Assembly (NCBI GenBank): GCA_020829485.1
Contig: JAIVFU010000012.1
Coordinates: 1-45,708, forward strand
Source of the DNA: Nostoc sp. CHAB 5834
GTDB lineage: Bacteria; Cyanobacteriota; Cyanobacteriia; Cyanobacteriales; Nostocaceae
Direction: 5' to 3'
Length of the DNA: 45,708 nucleotides
The translations under genes and the position numbers were made by a program. The notes under the pieces are model-generated. The model was not told where the DNA came from. It did no database searches and saw only the letters and a list, made by a program, of their open reading frames with translations. Below are positions 17,433-25,819 of this stretch, piece by piece; positions within the stretch are counted from its first letter, which is position 1, and each line of letters begins with the position of its first letter.

Positions 17433-18037
17433 CCTGTTACTATCGAGGTTCGTTCTTCAATCACACGGTCAATTAAACCGTATTGTTTTGCTTCTTCGGC
17501 AGACATGAAAAAGTCGCGATCCATATCTTTTTCAATCTTTTCTATAGTCTGACCGGTTTTTTCAGCATAAATGCCATTGAGCTGGTGACGAATCCGCAGA
17601 ATCTCTCTAGCTTCAATTTCGATATCGCTTGCTTGTCCACGGGTGCCACCTGAAGGCTGGTGAATCATAATCCGTGAGTGAGGCAATGCTAGCCGTTTGC
17701 CTTTGGTGCCAGCAGCGAGCAGGAAAGACCCCATTGAAGCTGCTAAACCGACGCAAATAGTCACTACATCTGATTTGATATGTTGCATGGTATCAAAAAT
17801 AGCCATGCCAGATGTAACCATCCCACCAGGGGAATTGATGTATATATAGATATCTTTACCTGGATCATCTGAGTCCAGATACAGCATTACAGCGATAATT
17901 TGATTGGCAATTTCATCATCAATATCTCGCCCTAAGAATATAATCCGTTCCCGGTAAAGGCGATCGTAGATACTAATCCAATCTGTATATTGTCCACCGG
18001 GCATCCGGTAAGGAACTTTAGGAACGCCTATAGGCAT
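17426..18037 (-). CDS. clpP3: ATP-dependent Clp protease proteolytic subunit (ClpP3-type)
   Basis: The 203-residue protein starts at ATG 18037 and has the full ClpP fold. The catalytic triad is visible: Ser101 in [11 protein letters not shown], His126 in IMIHQPSGG, Asp175 in DMDRDFF. It forms the barrel-shaped protease core that degrades proteins unfolded by a Clp ATPase. It lies 134 bases downstream of clpR in the same direction; in cyanobacteria these two make a mixed ClpP3/ClpR ring, so the clpP3 name rests on this pairing. The last codons GGG GAG TAG are part of the adjacent STRR, so the repeat supplies the stop. The final two residues are probably not conserved. Confidence 0.9.
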   Translation of the reverse strand: MPIGVPKVPYRMPGGQYTDWISIYDRLYRERIIFLGRDIDDEIANQIIAVMLYLDSDDPGKDIYIYINSPGGMVTSGMAIFDTMQHIKSDVVTICVGLAASMGSFLLAAGTKGKRLALPHSRIMIHQPSGGTRGQASDIEIEAREILRIRHQLNGIYAEKTGQTIEKIEKDMDRDFFMSAEEAKQYGLIDRVIEERTSIVTGE

Positions 18038-18056
18038 AATTTACTCCGTTTTTAAT

Positions 18057-18170
18057 TAGTCATTAGTCATTGGTCATTAGTCATTGGTCATTAGTCATTG
18101 GTCATTAGTCATTAATAATTTTTGGTTATTAACAAAGGACGAATGACAAAGGACAAAGGACAAAGGACAA
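18057..18170. repeat. GTCATTA/GTCATTG heptamer array with inverted half
   Basis: GTCATTA and GTCATTG heptamers alternate at 18057-18112 (the TTGGTCA kind of cyanobacterial STRR). After an A/T spacer ACAAAGG-type units (18135-18170) follow, partly complementary to the first half. It fills the clpR-clpP3 spacer and ends within a few bases of the clpR stop codon. Confidence 0.8.
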
Positions 18171-18171
18171 A

Positions 18172-18834
18172 TTAAAGGACACTGGCGGGAAGTGGGGGAT
18201 TTGCGAGTTCTTCTTTCTCAAAAACTCGATCGATCAGCCCGTATTCCTTTGCTTCATAGGGTGTTAAATATAACAGCCGATCCATGTCTTTAGTAATTTT
18301 TTCTGGAGGTTGTCCAGTGGTGCGATGCAAGATATCAACTAACGCCCCTTTATTTACCAAAACTTCCCTGGCGCGAATTTGAATATCCGTTGCTTGACCT
18401 TGGGCGTAGCTCTTGGGCTGATGCAGGATAATCGAAGAGTGAGGCAAACTAGCGCGGCAACCTTTTGTACCAGCACTGAGTAGCATCGCTGCCATACCCA
18501 TTGCGGAACCAACGCAAATGGTGTGGATAGGAGGTTTGATATATTTCATGGTGTCAAAGATGGCGAAGGCTTCGGTTTCAAAGCCAATGGGTTCGCCACT
18601 GTAACCGGAAGTGCCGGTGGAATTGATATAGATTTTAATCGGTTTTTCGGGGTCGTCGGATTGCAAAAACAGCAATTCGGCCACGATTAATTCCGTGACA
18701 GCAGGCACCAGAGGCATCCCAATATAGACAATTCGCTCCTTCAATAAGAGGGAAGGTAAATCTGGCGGTGGTGTCCGGTAAAAGTTATCGCCGTAATATG
18801 GGGCTTGAACAGCCTTAATTGGGGAAATGTCCAT
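18172..18834 (-). CDS. clpR: ClpR, catalytically inactive ClpP homologue
   Basis: The 220-residue protein starts at ATG 18834 and aligns along its length with the ClpP3 next to it. The nucleophile is gone: ClpP3 AASMGS corresponds to AMGMAA here, placing Gly113 where Ser should be. The catalytic Asp position is Leu187 (DMDRLLY), while His138 is kept. This is the pattern of ClpR, which assembles with ClpP3 in cyanobacteria and is structurally needed without cutting peptides. A small extra loop NSTGTSGYSGEPIGF at about 71-85 replaces the usual NSPGG strand. It is the first gene of the pair; the 237-base spacer to the divergent VWA gene should hold its promoter. Confidence 0.9.
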   Translation of the reverse strand: MDISPIKAVQAPYYGDNFYRTPPPDLPSLLLKERIVYIGMPLVPAVTELIVAELLFLQSDDPEKPIKIYINSTGTSGYSGEPIGFETEAFAIFDTMKYIKPPIHTICVGSAMGMAAMLLSAGTKGCRASLPHSSIILHQPKSYAQGQATDIQIRAREVLVNKGALVDILHRTTGQPPEKITKDMDRLLYLTPYEAKEYGLIDRVFEKEELANPPLPASVL

Positions 18835-19071
18835 AGCAACTGATCGCCTGAAACTATGCCGTTAACTGTAATACATCCTAGCGCGATGCACGCTTCCCTC
18901 AAGGTGCGGATTTCTCCCTAATGCTGAAGGTGGCTTCGCATCTGCCAATGCTTGGCTTCTAAGATATTCTGATTATATTAGTGTATTTGTGTTGGATAGG
19001 TTTTCCGTAGAGTTAAAGTGTTGCTTTGAAGTTATTTTTTATATGTATATCCTGAATAGGGACTTTGAGTT

Positions 19072-20328
19072 ATGAAGGTTAATTTGCAGCCTGCCTTGAA
19101 TGATGGTAATTTGGACGCAAATCAACTGAACAGTCAACGTCAGTTGGGAATTTCGATTTCAGCGAAGGCAGAAAATCTTGACCGCGATGTGCCCCTGAAT
19201 TTATGCTTAATTCTGGATCATAGTGGTTCAATGAGTGGGCGATCGCTAGAAACTGTCAAAAAAGCCGCGAATCGTCTGGTAGATAGACTCAATCCTGGCG
19301 ATCGCCTCAGTGTTGTAGTTTTTGATCACCGTGCCAAAGTCTTAGTACCCAGTCAAAGTGTCGAAGATCCAGAAAAAATCAAACAGCAAATTAATCGCCT
19401 CGCCGCCGATGGTGGAACCGCGATTGATGAAGGACTGCGCCTGGGCATTGAGGAGTTGGCAAAGGGCAAAAAAGATACTGTTTCCCAAGCCTTTTTGTTA
19501 ACCGACGGTGAAAATGAACATGGTGATAATAATCGCTGTTTGAAATTCGCCCAATTGGCTGCTAGCTATAATTTGACTTTAAACACTTTGGGATTTGGTG
19601 ACAATTGGAACCAAGATGTTTTAGAAAAAATTGCTGATGCTGGCTTAGGTACTTTATCTTATATTCAAAAACCCGAACAGGCAGCCGAAGAGTTTAATCG
19701 CCTGTTCAGCCGGATTCAAACGGTGGGCTTGACTAATGCTTATCTGTTATTCTCCCTGATGCCCAATGTCCGGTTAGCAGAACTTAAACCTGTGGCGCAA
19801 GTTTCCCCAGACACAATTGAGTTACCACTGCAACAAGAAGCAGATGGACGTTTCGCTGTGCGGTTGGGAGATTTAATGAAAGATGCAGAACGGGTAATCT
19901 TAGCTAATATTTATTTGGGACAATTGCCAATAGGTGAACAAGCGATCGCTAATGTGCAAGTCCGCTATGATGATCCAGCCGCTAACAAAGTAGGTTTAGT
20001 TACACCAAATATCCCGGTTTACGCCCATGTAGTAAAAAATTACCAAGCAGACCCGAATCCCCAGGTGCAACACTCTATTTTAGCATTAGCTAAGTATCGC
20101 CAAACCCAGCTAGCCGAGACGAAATTACAACAGGGCGATCGCTCTGGTGCGGCGACAATGTTACAAACGGCTGCTAAGACTGCGCTGCAAATGGGAGATA
20201 CAGGGGCGGCGACGGTGTTGCAAACTTCTGCCACCCAGCTACAATCTGGTGGAGATTTATCTGAAAGCGATCGCAAGAAAACCAGAATTGTCTCCAAAAC
20301 AGTTTTGCAAGATACCCCTCCCCAGTAA
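19072..20328 (+). CDS. VWA domain protein, copy 1
   Basis: The 418-residue protein starts at ATG 19072. It has a von Willebrand A domain at about 40-215 with a complete metal-ion-dependent adhesion site: DHSGS (49-53), the Thr loop DGGTAID, and LTDGENEHGD. A beta-rich middle follows. The C-terminus (about 325-415) is a helical segment (LAKYRQTQLAETKLQQGDR, GAATMLQTAAKTALQMGD). No signal peptide or membrane segment is seen, so it is cytosolic. VWA proteins of this kind often act in protein assemblies with AAA ATPases, but none is nearby. A paralogue starts 12 bases downstream, clearly a tandem duplication and probably cotranscribed. Confidence 0.85.
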   Translation: MKVNLQPALNDGNLDANQLNSQRQLGISISAKAENLDRDVPLNLCLILDHSGSMSGRSLETVKKAANRLVDRLNPGDRLSVVVFDHRAKVLVPSQSVEDPEKIKQQINRLAADGGTAIDEGLRLGIEELAKGKKDTVSQAFLLTDGENEHGDNNRCLKFAQLAASYNLTLNTLGFGDNWNQDVLEKIADAGLGTLSYIQKPEQAAEEFNRLFSRIQTVGLTNAYLLFSLMPNVRLAELKPVAQVSPDTIELPLQQEADGRFAVRLGDLMKDAERVILANIYLGQLPIGEQAIANVQVRYDDPAANKVGLVTPNIPVYAHVVKNYQADPNPQVQHSILALAKYRQTQLAETKLQQGDRSGAATMLQTAAKTALQMGDTGAATVLQTSATQLQSGGDLSESDRKKTRIVSKTVLQDTPPQ

Positions 20329-20340
20329 ACTCAGGTTTAG

Positions 20341-21621
20341 ATGAAAGTTAAATTGCTCTCGGCGTTAAATGACAATAATGTTGATATGGCTCAAACTTGT
20401 AGCCAACGTCAACTAGCAATAACCATTTTTGCAATCGCTGGTGAGTCTGACCAAAATCTCCCCCTTAATCTCTGCTTGATTCTGGATAGAAGTGGTTCCA
20501 TGCATGGACAACCAATTAAAACGGTGATCCAAGCAGTGGAAGGATTAATTGACCGGTTAAAAGTAGGCGATCGCATCTCAGTTGTGGCTTTTTCCGGTAC
20601 TGCGTCAGTCATTATCCCTAACCAAGCCATCGAAGACCCCGAAAGCATCAAATCTCAAATAAAAAGCAAACTGACTGCTAGCGGCGGCACTGCGATCGCT
20701 GATGGTTTGGAACTGGGAATTACAGAACTTATGAAGGGGACAAGAGGCGCTGTTTCCCAGGCGTTTCTGCTGACGGATGGGCATGGTGAAAGCGGTTTGC
20801 GGATTTGGAAATGGGATATTGGGCGAGATGATAATAAGCGCTGTGTTCAACTGGCGCAAAAAGCTGCCAAACTGAACCTAACTATCAACACTTTCGGATT
20901 TGGCAATAGCTGGAATCAGGATTTGCTAGAAAAAATTGCTGATGTTGGTGGTGGAAGTTTAGCTTATATTGAACGCCCTGAACAAGCTGTGGAGCAATTT
21001 AGCCGACTGTTTGGACGGATTCAGTCGATTGGGTTAACTAATGCCTACCTGCTGTTATCTCTAGTGCCTAATGTGCGATTAGCAGAATTGAAACCCATTG
21101 CTCAAGTTGCCCCAGACACAATCGAGTTACCAGTGGAACCCGAAGCTGATGGTAGCTTTGCTGTGCGTTTGGGAGATTTGATGCAGGATGTAGAAAGGGT
21201 AGTTTTGGCGAACATTTATCTGGGACAATTGCCAGAAGGGAAACAAGCGATCGCTCATCTGCAAATCCGCTATGATGATCCGTTGGTTAACCAGCAAGGC
21301 TTACTTTCATCTCTCGTACCAGTGTATGCAGATGTGGTGCGGGCGTATCAACCAGATTCTAATCCGCAGGTGCAGCAGTCTATTTTAACATTAGCGAAGT
21401 ATCGGCAAACCCAGTTAGCTGAGGCGAAATTGCAACAAGGCGATCGCACTGGTGCAGCCACGATGCTACAAACAGCAGCCAAAACCGCTTTACAAATAGG
21501 AGATAAAGGGGCGGCGACAGTGTTGCAAACTTCCGCCACTCGCCTGCAAGCTGGGAAAGAACTTTCCGAAGCAGACCTCAAGAAAACTAGGATTGTATCA
21601 AAGACAGTTTTACAGAAATAG
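20341..21621 (+). CDS. VWA domain protein, copy 2
   Basis: The 426-residue protein starts at ATG 20341 and is a paralogue of the preceding gene over its whole length. The adhesion-site motif DRSGS (49-53), the Thr loop SGGTAIAD and LTDGHGESG are intact. Relative to copy 1 it has about ten extra residues after the third motif (ESGLRIWKWDIGRDDN). The last 90 residues are nearly identical in the two copies while the N-termini have drifted, which suggests strong constraint or gene conversion of the 3' end. The function is unknown; it probably forms a hetero-complex with copy 1. Confidence 0.85.
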   Translation: MKVKLLSALNDNNVDMAQTCSQRQLAITIFAIAGESDQNLPLNLCLILDRSGSMHGQPIKTVIQAVEGLIDRLKVGDRISVVAFSGTASVIIPNQAIEDPESIKSQIKSKLTASGGTAIADGLELGITELMKGTRGAVSQAFLLTDGHGESGLRIWKWDIGRDDNKRCVQLAQKAAKLNLTINTFGFGNSWNQDLLEKIADVGGGSLAYIERPEQAVEQFSRLFGRIQSIGLTNAYLLLSLVPNVRLAELKPIAQVAPDTIELPVEPEADGSFAVRLGDLMQDVERVVLANIYLGQLPEGKQAIAHLQIRYDDPLVNQQGLLSSLVPVYADVVRAYQPDSNPQVQQSILTLAKYRQTQLAEAKLQQGDRTGAATMLQTAAKTALQIGDKGAATVLQTSATRLQAGKELSEADLKKTRIVSKTVLQK

Positions 21622-21758
21622 TAAAAATTCAGCGTTGCTTAACGGGTATGCAAGTTTCGCGCCAAGGCGCAAAGCAAAAAAAATATTTTATTCCTCAAGT
21701 GAGCAACAAAATAGTCGCATATTCCTAATTATTGATTAACAACCAGCGAAGAGTTTGA

Positions 21759-22032
<274 letters not shown>

Positions 22033-22036
<4 letters not shown>

Positions 22037-22308
22037 AATAGCTTGTTGCTTTTTAACAAGTTACATGGGCCACACCGCAAGGTTAAGTTTTCCCATACAG
22101 TTAAACCTCCTCTAGACCGTGGAATAATGTGATCGCCGTGTAACTTTTGAAACCCAGATATACCAGAAAAAATCTTTTTACAGTCTAAACAAACATATCC
22201 ACCTTTGTTAAAGTCATAATTTCTACGAAAGTACGACTCTTTCCAATTTCTTGGAAAAACAGGAGCGTGTGGATCACATGGAGTAAGATTGGGTGGCAAA
22301 GAAGTCAT
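22033..22308 (-). CDS. HNH endonuclease
   Basis: From ATG 22308 the protein has 91 residues; a GTG at 22314 would add two. It is a compact HNH nuclease: a zinc Cys pair (CLDC), the catalytic block LHGDHIIPRSRGGLTVWENL and a second zinc pair (CGPC). The first His of the HNH and the Asn of WENL are present, so it should cut DNA. It follows a DUF262 gene by about 35 bases in the same direction and is likely translated from the same message. DUF262 and HNH domains occur together in GmrSD-type type IV restriction enzymes, usually fused. Here they are separate and the HNH part is much smaller than GmrD. Confidence 0.82.
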
Positions 22309-22343
22309 GAACACTTGGCATTTAGCAGAACTGATAGCTTATC

Positions 22344-23588
22344 TCATCTGTACTTATAGCGTTCAATAATACGTGATAAAAGCGTTACAGCCATATCACA
22401 TTGAGCCTTCTGACCTTTTCTACCACCCCAACGACCTTTTTGCTCTGGATATCCACCCAGATCCTTAAGCCATTGTTCACCAGCAGTACGTGGTGCTTTC
22501 AGAAACTGTGCGATTGCGTCCCAAGCATCATCACTTAATTTATCCAAAGGAACTTTTAGCTCAACAGCGGCAGCAATCATTAATGCTGTCTGTTTGTACT
22601 TATCTACACTAATTCCAGCCAAGCCATAATTGAGGATAAATCCAATCCATTTAGCAAAGTGATCAAAGTCTTCTTCCATACCCCTTCCACAAGTAGGAAA
22701 AACATCAGTACCACCATGTAGATCGGTATATTGTAATTGGGCACAGTATATATCCAGTGCTTCTTCTGTTGTTCCACGAAAACTGACTGGAAGATGCTTC
22801 ATTGAACTGGCATTTAAAAGTAGAGAATTAAGTCCTTCTCTATGAACAAGAATAAGATACCAGAGAAACATTTCTGATGGCGTCTGTCCTTTAGCTAGTG
22901 CTTTGCCCTCCCACCAATCTCGCCAACTATTAGAAGCTTCAATATTTTTTGCCCAAACATCATCTACCCCTTTTTTAGCGGCTGACTCAATCATACGATT
23001 TGCAGATGCATTGTTTGCATATATTCCTGCTAGACGTACAAGATAGACAGATTTTGATTCACTATAGTAAGAAAGTCGGATATCCTGTGCGGTTAAAGGT
23101 GTTCCTCCTTCATTAATACGGCGAAATATCTCTAGTTTAGTTCCGAGTTCTAAATTATCAGGAAGAGAAATAATCGTCAGAGGATAATCATTGAAAACGT
23201 TTTGTAAACTTGGTGAAAGCTGATTGAATTTCTTGCCCACATACTGGGTACTTTGTGGACTAAGGTAAACAATTCCTTCATCTGAACTTATACTGAACTC
23301 ATTGTTGGAATATTTGAGAATTGTGCTTAGTCTTTGTTGCCCATCGACAACTTCAATTGCTCCGTCTGAACCATCTGCAAAGAAAAAAGCTGGGATGGTG
23401 AGGTTGTTCAACAGTGATTCTATAAATAGAGACTCTTTCCTAGCATTCCACTGTTCGGCATCTCTTTGATAATCAGGGATAATTAACCGTTTACTGCGAA
23501 GACGCCCAACAATGGTTTCTACGTTTGTACTTTCCGCACGAGTTTTTCTAGTAACTATTGGTACACCAGAAGGAATAGACTCTGACAT
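22344..23588 (-). CDS. DUF262 domain protein (GmrS-like, putative defence)
   Basis: The 414-residue protein starts at ATG 23588. The DUF262 landmarks are intact: IPDYQRDAEQW (37-47), EVVDGQQRLSTIL (79-91) and FRRINEGGTPLTAQDIRLSY (155-174). In GmrS-like proteins this ParB/sulfiredoxin-like fold binds and hydrolyses nucleotides and controls the nuclease. The C-terminal half (about 180-414) is helical and not recognised. With the HNH gene directly downstream it forms a two-gene unit that most likely recognises and cuts foreign or modified DNA. This is inferred from domain pairing, not shown. The unit sits against a truncated VapC gene within a stretch of broken genes. Confidence 0.82.
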   Translation of the reverse strand: MSESIPSGVPIVTRKTRAESTNVETIVGRLRSKRLIIPDYQRDAEQWNARKESLFIESLLNNLTIPAFFFADGSDGAIEVVDGQQRLSTILKYSNNEFSISSDEGIVYLSPQSTQYVGKKFNQLSPSLQNVFNDYPLTIISLPDNLELGTKLEIFRRINEGGTPLTAQDIRLSYYSESKSVYLVRLAGIYANNASANRMIESAAKKGVDDVWAKNIEASNSWRDWWEGKALAKGQTPSEMFLWYLILVHREGLNSLLLNASSMKHLPVSFRGTTEEALDIYCAQLQYTDLHGGTDVFPTCGRGMEEDFDHFAKWIGFILNYGLAGISVDKYKQTALMIAAAVELKVPLDKLSDDAWDAIAQFLKAPRTAGEQWLKDLGGYPEQKGRWGGRKGQKAQCDMAVTLLSRIIERYKYR

Positions 23589-24296
23589 ATTGGTAGGTTT
23601 TTTATAAAGTTAAAATCACAAAAAGACTTGTTTTTTTTGAAGCCCCTATATTGGTTGCATTTGCACCTATAGAAATCTGGCATGAATCTTGCTAGGTATA
23701 CTGAAGCTCTGATCTTCATCAGTCAAAGTTATCAGCATCGAGCTTTTCAAAGATACCGAATTTAGTCCATCAGCAAAACACGGCTCAAATATAACACAGT
23801 CGAAACCTTAGTGTAATAAGTAATATTACAATTGGTGTTTTCAAAGTGGTGGAAACTCCTACTAAGAATCAACTTGCAGGTGGCACTTAGATAGTTTAAT
23901 AAATAGGAGTAATGTATTCAGCTTTAGTTTGCAATTGTTTGGTTCATGGCTTTAAAACCTTGGCAAACTTTCATATTTAATCAACGAGCCAGCAGAAACA
24001 CCAGTAAGCCTTTAAAAGATTCTTGTAGAATGAAGCGATCGCAAGCTAACGGCTTAACGATATACCAAAATGAATGCGGAAATTACTTAAAAAAACAAGT
24101 AAACTGGGGTTTGAGAAAGTAAAAGCTCTTTTTACTTGCGGAAAACACCAAAATGAGAAAGCAAACTGGGGTTTGAGAAAGTAAAATGCCATTTTGAGTA
24201 AGCAATATGCCTTTTTGCTTATTAAATATGAAGTTTTGAGAAAGCAATAAGGCTTTTTGCTGATTTAATATAAATTTAAGTTAAATATGCGAAAGG
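23589..24296. other. Noncoding spacer upstream of the DUF262-HNH unit
   Basis: About 700 A/T-rich bases without a recognisable gene. A 58-codon frame from ATG 23946 resembles nothing I know and runs into direct repeats, so it is not called. The right part (24098-24262) has the direct repeats listed separately. A promoter for DUF262 should lie near 23590-23700, but no clear box pair stands out. Confidence 0.5.
24098..24262. repeat. Direct repeats with small hairpins, unknown type
   Basis: A 24-base sequence beginning AAACTGGGGTTTGAG occurs identically at 24101-24124 and 24163-24186, 62 bases apart. A degenerate third copy (GAAGTTTTGAGAAAGCAA) lies at about 24230. Each copy is followed by a small hairpin (AGTAAAAGCTCTTTTTACT, AGCAATAAGGCTTTTTGCT). 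I do not recognise the family; it could be a structured RNA or a decayed repeat array. Confidence 0.6.
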
Positions 24297-24458
24297 TTAG
24301 ACATCAGGCAACAATTCGGGAAACTCCTGGTGCAGTTCTTCTCGATTAGGGTAGGTAGCTAATAACTCAATCACCCGACGAACGGTAAGGCGAAGATTAC
24401 GAATAGAGGGCTGTCCATTCATGCGATTGGGATTGCTGGTGATGCGATCTAATTTCAT
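24297..24458 (-). pseudogene. DUF433 antitoxin-like protein, truncated
   Basis: A 53-codon frame starts at ATG 24458: MKLDRITSNPNRMNGQPSIR, then RLTVRRVIELLATYPNREEL, FPELLPDV and TAA. This is the start of DUF433, a VapB-like antitoxin family of about 75-80 residues usually paired with a DUF5615 (PIN-like) toxin. The C-terminal third (normally EDIRQAL...) and any partner toxin are missing. Its ATG overlaps the TGA of the upstream pentapeptide fragment. Likely inactive. Confidence 0.65.
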
Positions 24459-24649
24459 GGAAGTAACCCTATCTCCTGACGAAAATCATCGTTGTATATT
24501 GCTTCATACGAAAATGTAGTAGTTCTGATCTGATCTACAGTGATAAATGTTACTCCAAATAAATCAGCGTCTTGAAGGCTGATGGCATCAAGGTCTGCAT
24601 TTTCAAGATTAGCACTTTGGTAAAACTGTTGTCTTGTAAAAACTAGCAA
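24455..24649 (-). pseudogene. Pentapeptide-repeat protein, C-terminal remnant
   Basis: The 64-codon frame has no ATG, only TTG at 24649. It shows a few pentapeptide-type units (SANLENADLDAISLQDADLF) and an ending (YEAIYNDDFRQEIGLLP) like the tail of cyanobacterial pentapeptide-repeat proteins. The upstream body is absent, so it is a 3' fragment. The function of the intact protein is unknown. Confidence 0.5.
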
Positions 24650-24700
24650 AAATCTGCTAAAAGTGCTAAAGGTAAATGGTTGTTAGCTTGAGAAGTACAC

Positions 24701-24883
24701 ATGAAAACTACAGGCATTCATCATGTAGCTATTATTTGTTCTGACTACGATCGCTCCAAAAATTTTTATGTAGAAGTTTTAGGCTTTCCAATTATTCAAG
24801 AGACTTTTCGCGCCGAGAGAAATTCTTATAAATTAGATTTACGAGTTGGAGAAAATGCTCAGATAGAGCTATTTTCTTTCTAG
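24701..24883 (+). pseudogene. VOC/glyoxalase family protein, N-terminal remnant
   Basis: The frame from ATG 24701 reads MKTTGIHHVAIICSDYDRSK and ends AQIELFSF at a TAG. It is the first beta-alpha-beta-beta-beta module of a vicinal-oxygen-chelate enzyme (normally about 125-130 residues), with the metal-binding His (HHVA) and Glu (IELF) in place. The second module is missing. The sequence after the stop is a palindrome-rich repeat block, so insertion or replacement by repeats probably caused the loss. Confidence 0.72.
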
Positions 24884-24906
24884 ATATAAACCGCCCGGAA
24901 CTAAAC

Positions 24907-25015
24907 TTCACAGGATTTTAACTAAAGTCCGTTTTAACGGACTATAACCTTTTCTCAGTAGTCTTTAGACTACTTTTGCTATTAGACTCAGAATTCATTC
25001 TGAGGCGGGCTAGAT
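24907..25015. repeat. Palindromic repeat cluster (GTAGTC / CTATTAG / GCGG family)
   Basis: Successive palindromes: AAGTCCGTTTTAACGGACT, AGTAGTCTTTAGACTACT, then TTGCTATTAGACTCAGAATTCATTCTGAGGCGG. The last part has the same layout as 34884-34937 and, inverted, 45669-45708. Confidence 0.65.
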
Positions 25016-25038
25016 GAGAATGAAATAGCCCTGATATA

Positions 25039-25125
25039 TAAGTAAGTCGGTGAGAATAAATCAAACTAGATTAAGTAATGTAAAAAATATTGATATTATT
25101 TCGTAGTGAGGGCTGAAGCCCTAAT
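25039..25125. repeat. REP element with 50-bp conserved leader, right end lost
   Basis: Bases 25039-25088 are identical to 37450-37499. The sequence then runs into TTCGTAGTGAGGGCTGAAGCCCT, the REP core, and directly into the Rpn-type reading frame. The closing half CACTAC found in other copies is absent. Confidence 0.78.
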
Positions 25126-25756
25126 TCTGCTACAGTCGGAGCAAAACATCTTACATTTGGAATTTCAAACCCAAGCTGATCCTGAAATTCCTTTTCGGAT
25201 GATTGACTATCGGTTGCGAGTGTATCGCCGCTTTCCAGACAAAGCAATGCATCAAGTTGTAATTTATCTTAAGCAGACAAATTCAGATTTGGTGCAACAA
25301 AATACATTTACAATTGCTGGGACAAGCCATGAATTTTCAGTTATCAGACTTTGGGAACAACCAACTGAAGTATTTTTGAGAACGGCTGGACTGTTACCCT
25401 TTGCAGTTTTGAGTAGTACAATTGATCCAGAAACCGTGCTTAACCAAGTTGCACGGGAAATTAATAGTATGACAGAATCAAGAAATCAAAGTAATATTGC
25501 TGCTTCCACAGCGATTTTAGCTGGTTTAGTATTAGACAAAGAGGTTACCCTTCGAGTTTTGAGGTCAGATATTATGCGCGAGTCAGTGATTTATCAAGAT
25601 ATTTTAGATGAAGGCAAGGCTGAAGCTTTACTTGAAGTGGCAAGAAATCTATTTAATACTGGTATGCCATTAGAGGTGATTAGCAGAGTCACAGGGTTAT
25701 CAATTGAGCAGTTACAGTATTTGCAGGTAAGTGAGTCTGGTGAGTCTAATCAATAA
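25106..25756 (+). pseudogene. Rpn-type PD-(D/E)XK nuclease/transposase-like protein, N-terminally truncated
   Basis: The 216-residue frame has the family blocks ALILLQSEQNILHLEFQT, MIDYRLRVYRRFP, HEFSVIRLWEQPTEVF and IMRESVIYQDILDEGKAEA of Rpn/DUF4351-related proteins (recombination-promoting nuclease/putative transposase). Complete members have about 50-60 more N-terminal residues. Here the start is a GTG at 25106 inside a REP hairpin and the first codons (VRAEA) come from the repeat. The catalytic Asp I would expect at the RAD position is Glu, while the E-x-Q of LEFQ is kept. It is probably inactive, although the frame is otherwise open to its end. Confidence 0.7.
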
Positions 25757-25757
25757 A

Positions 25758-25786
25758 TAATCGGTGCAGGTTGACTGCACCGATTA
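25758..25786. terminator. Perfect 12-bp hairpin between convergent genes
   Basis: TAATCGGTGCAG and CTGCACCGATTA are perfect inverted repeats with a five-base loop, just after the Rpn-type stop and before the PIN/TRAM stop. It is suited to end transcription from both sides, though no long T run follows. Confidence 0.5.
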
Positions 25787-25819
25787 CTAAGTGTGACTCT
25801 AATTGAACATCCCATTGTT

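Noticed and set aside
18057..18112. Regular GTCATTA/GTCATTG array as a possible CRISPR
   Set aside because: Seven-base units repeat without unique spacers, which is STRR and not CRISPR.
23946..24122. 58-codon plus frame upstream of the direct repeats
   Set aside because: No ribosome site, no family resemblance, and it runs into noncoding direct repeats.
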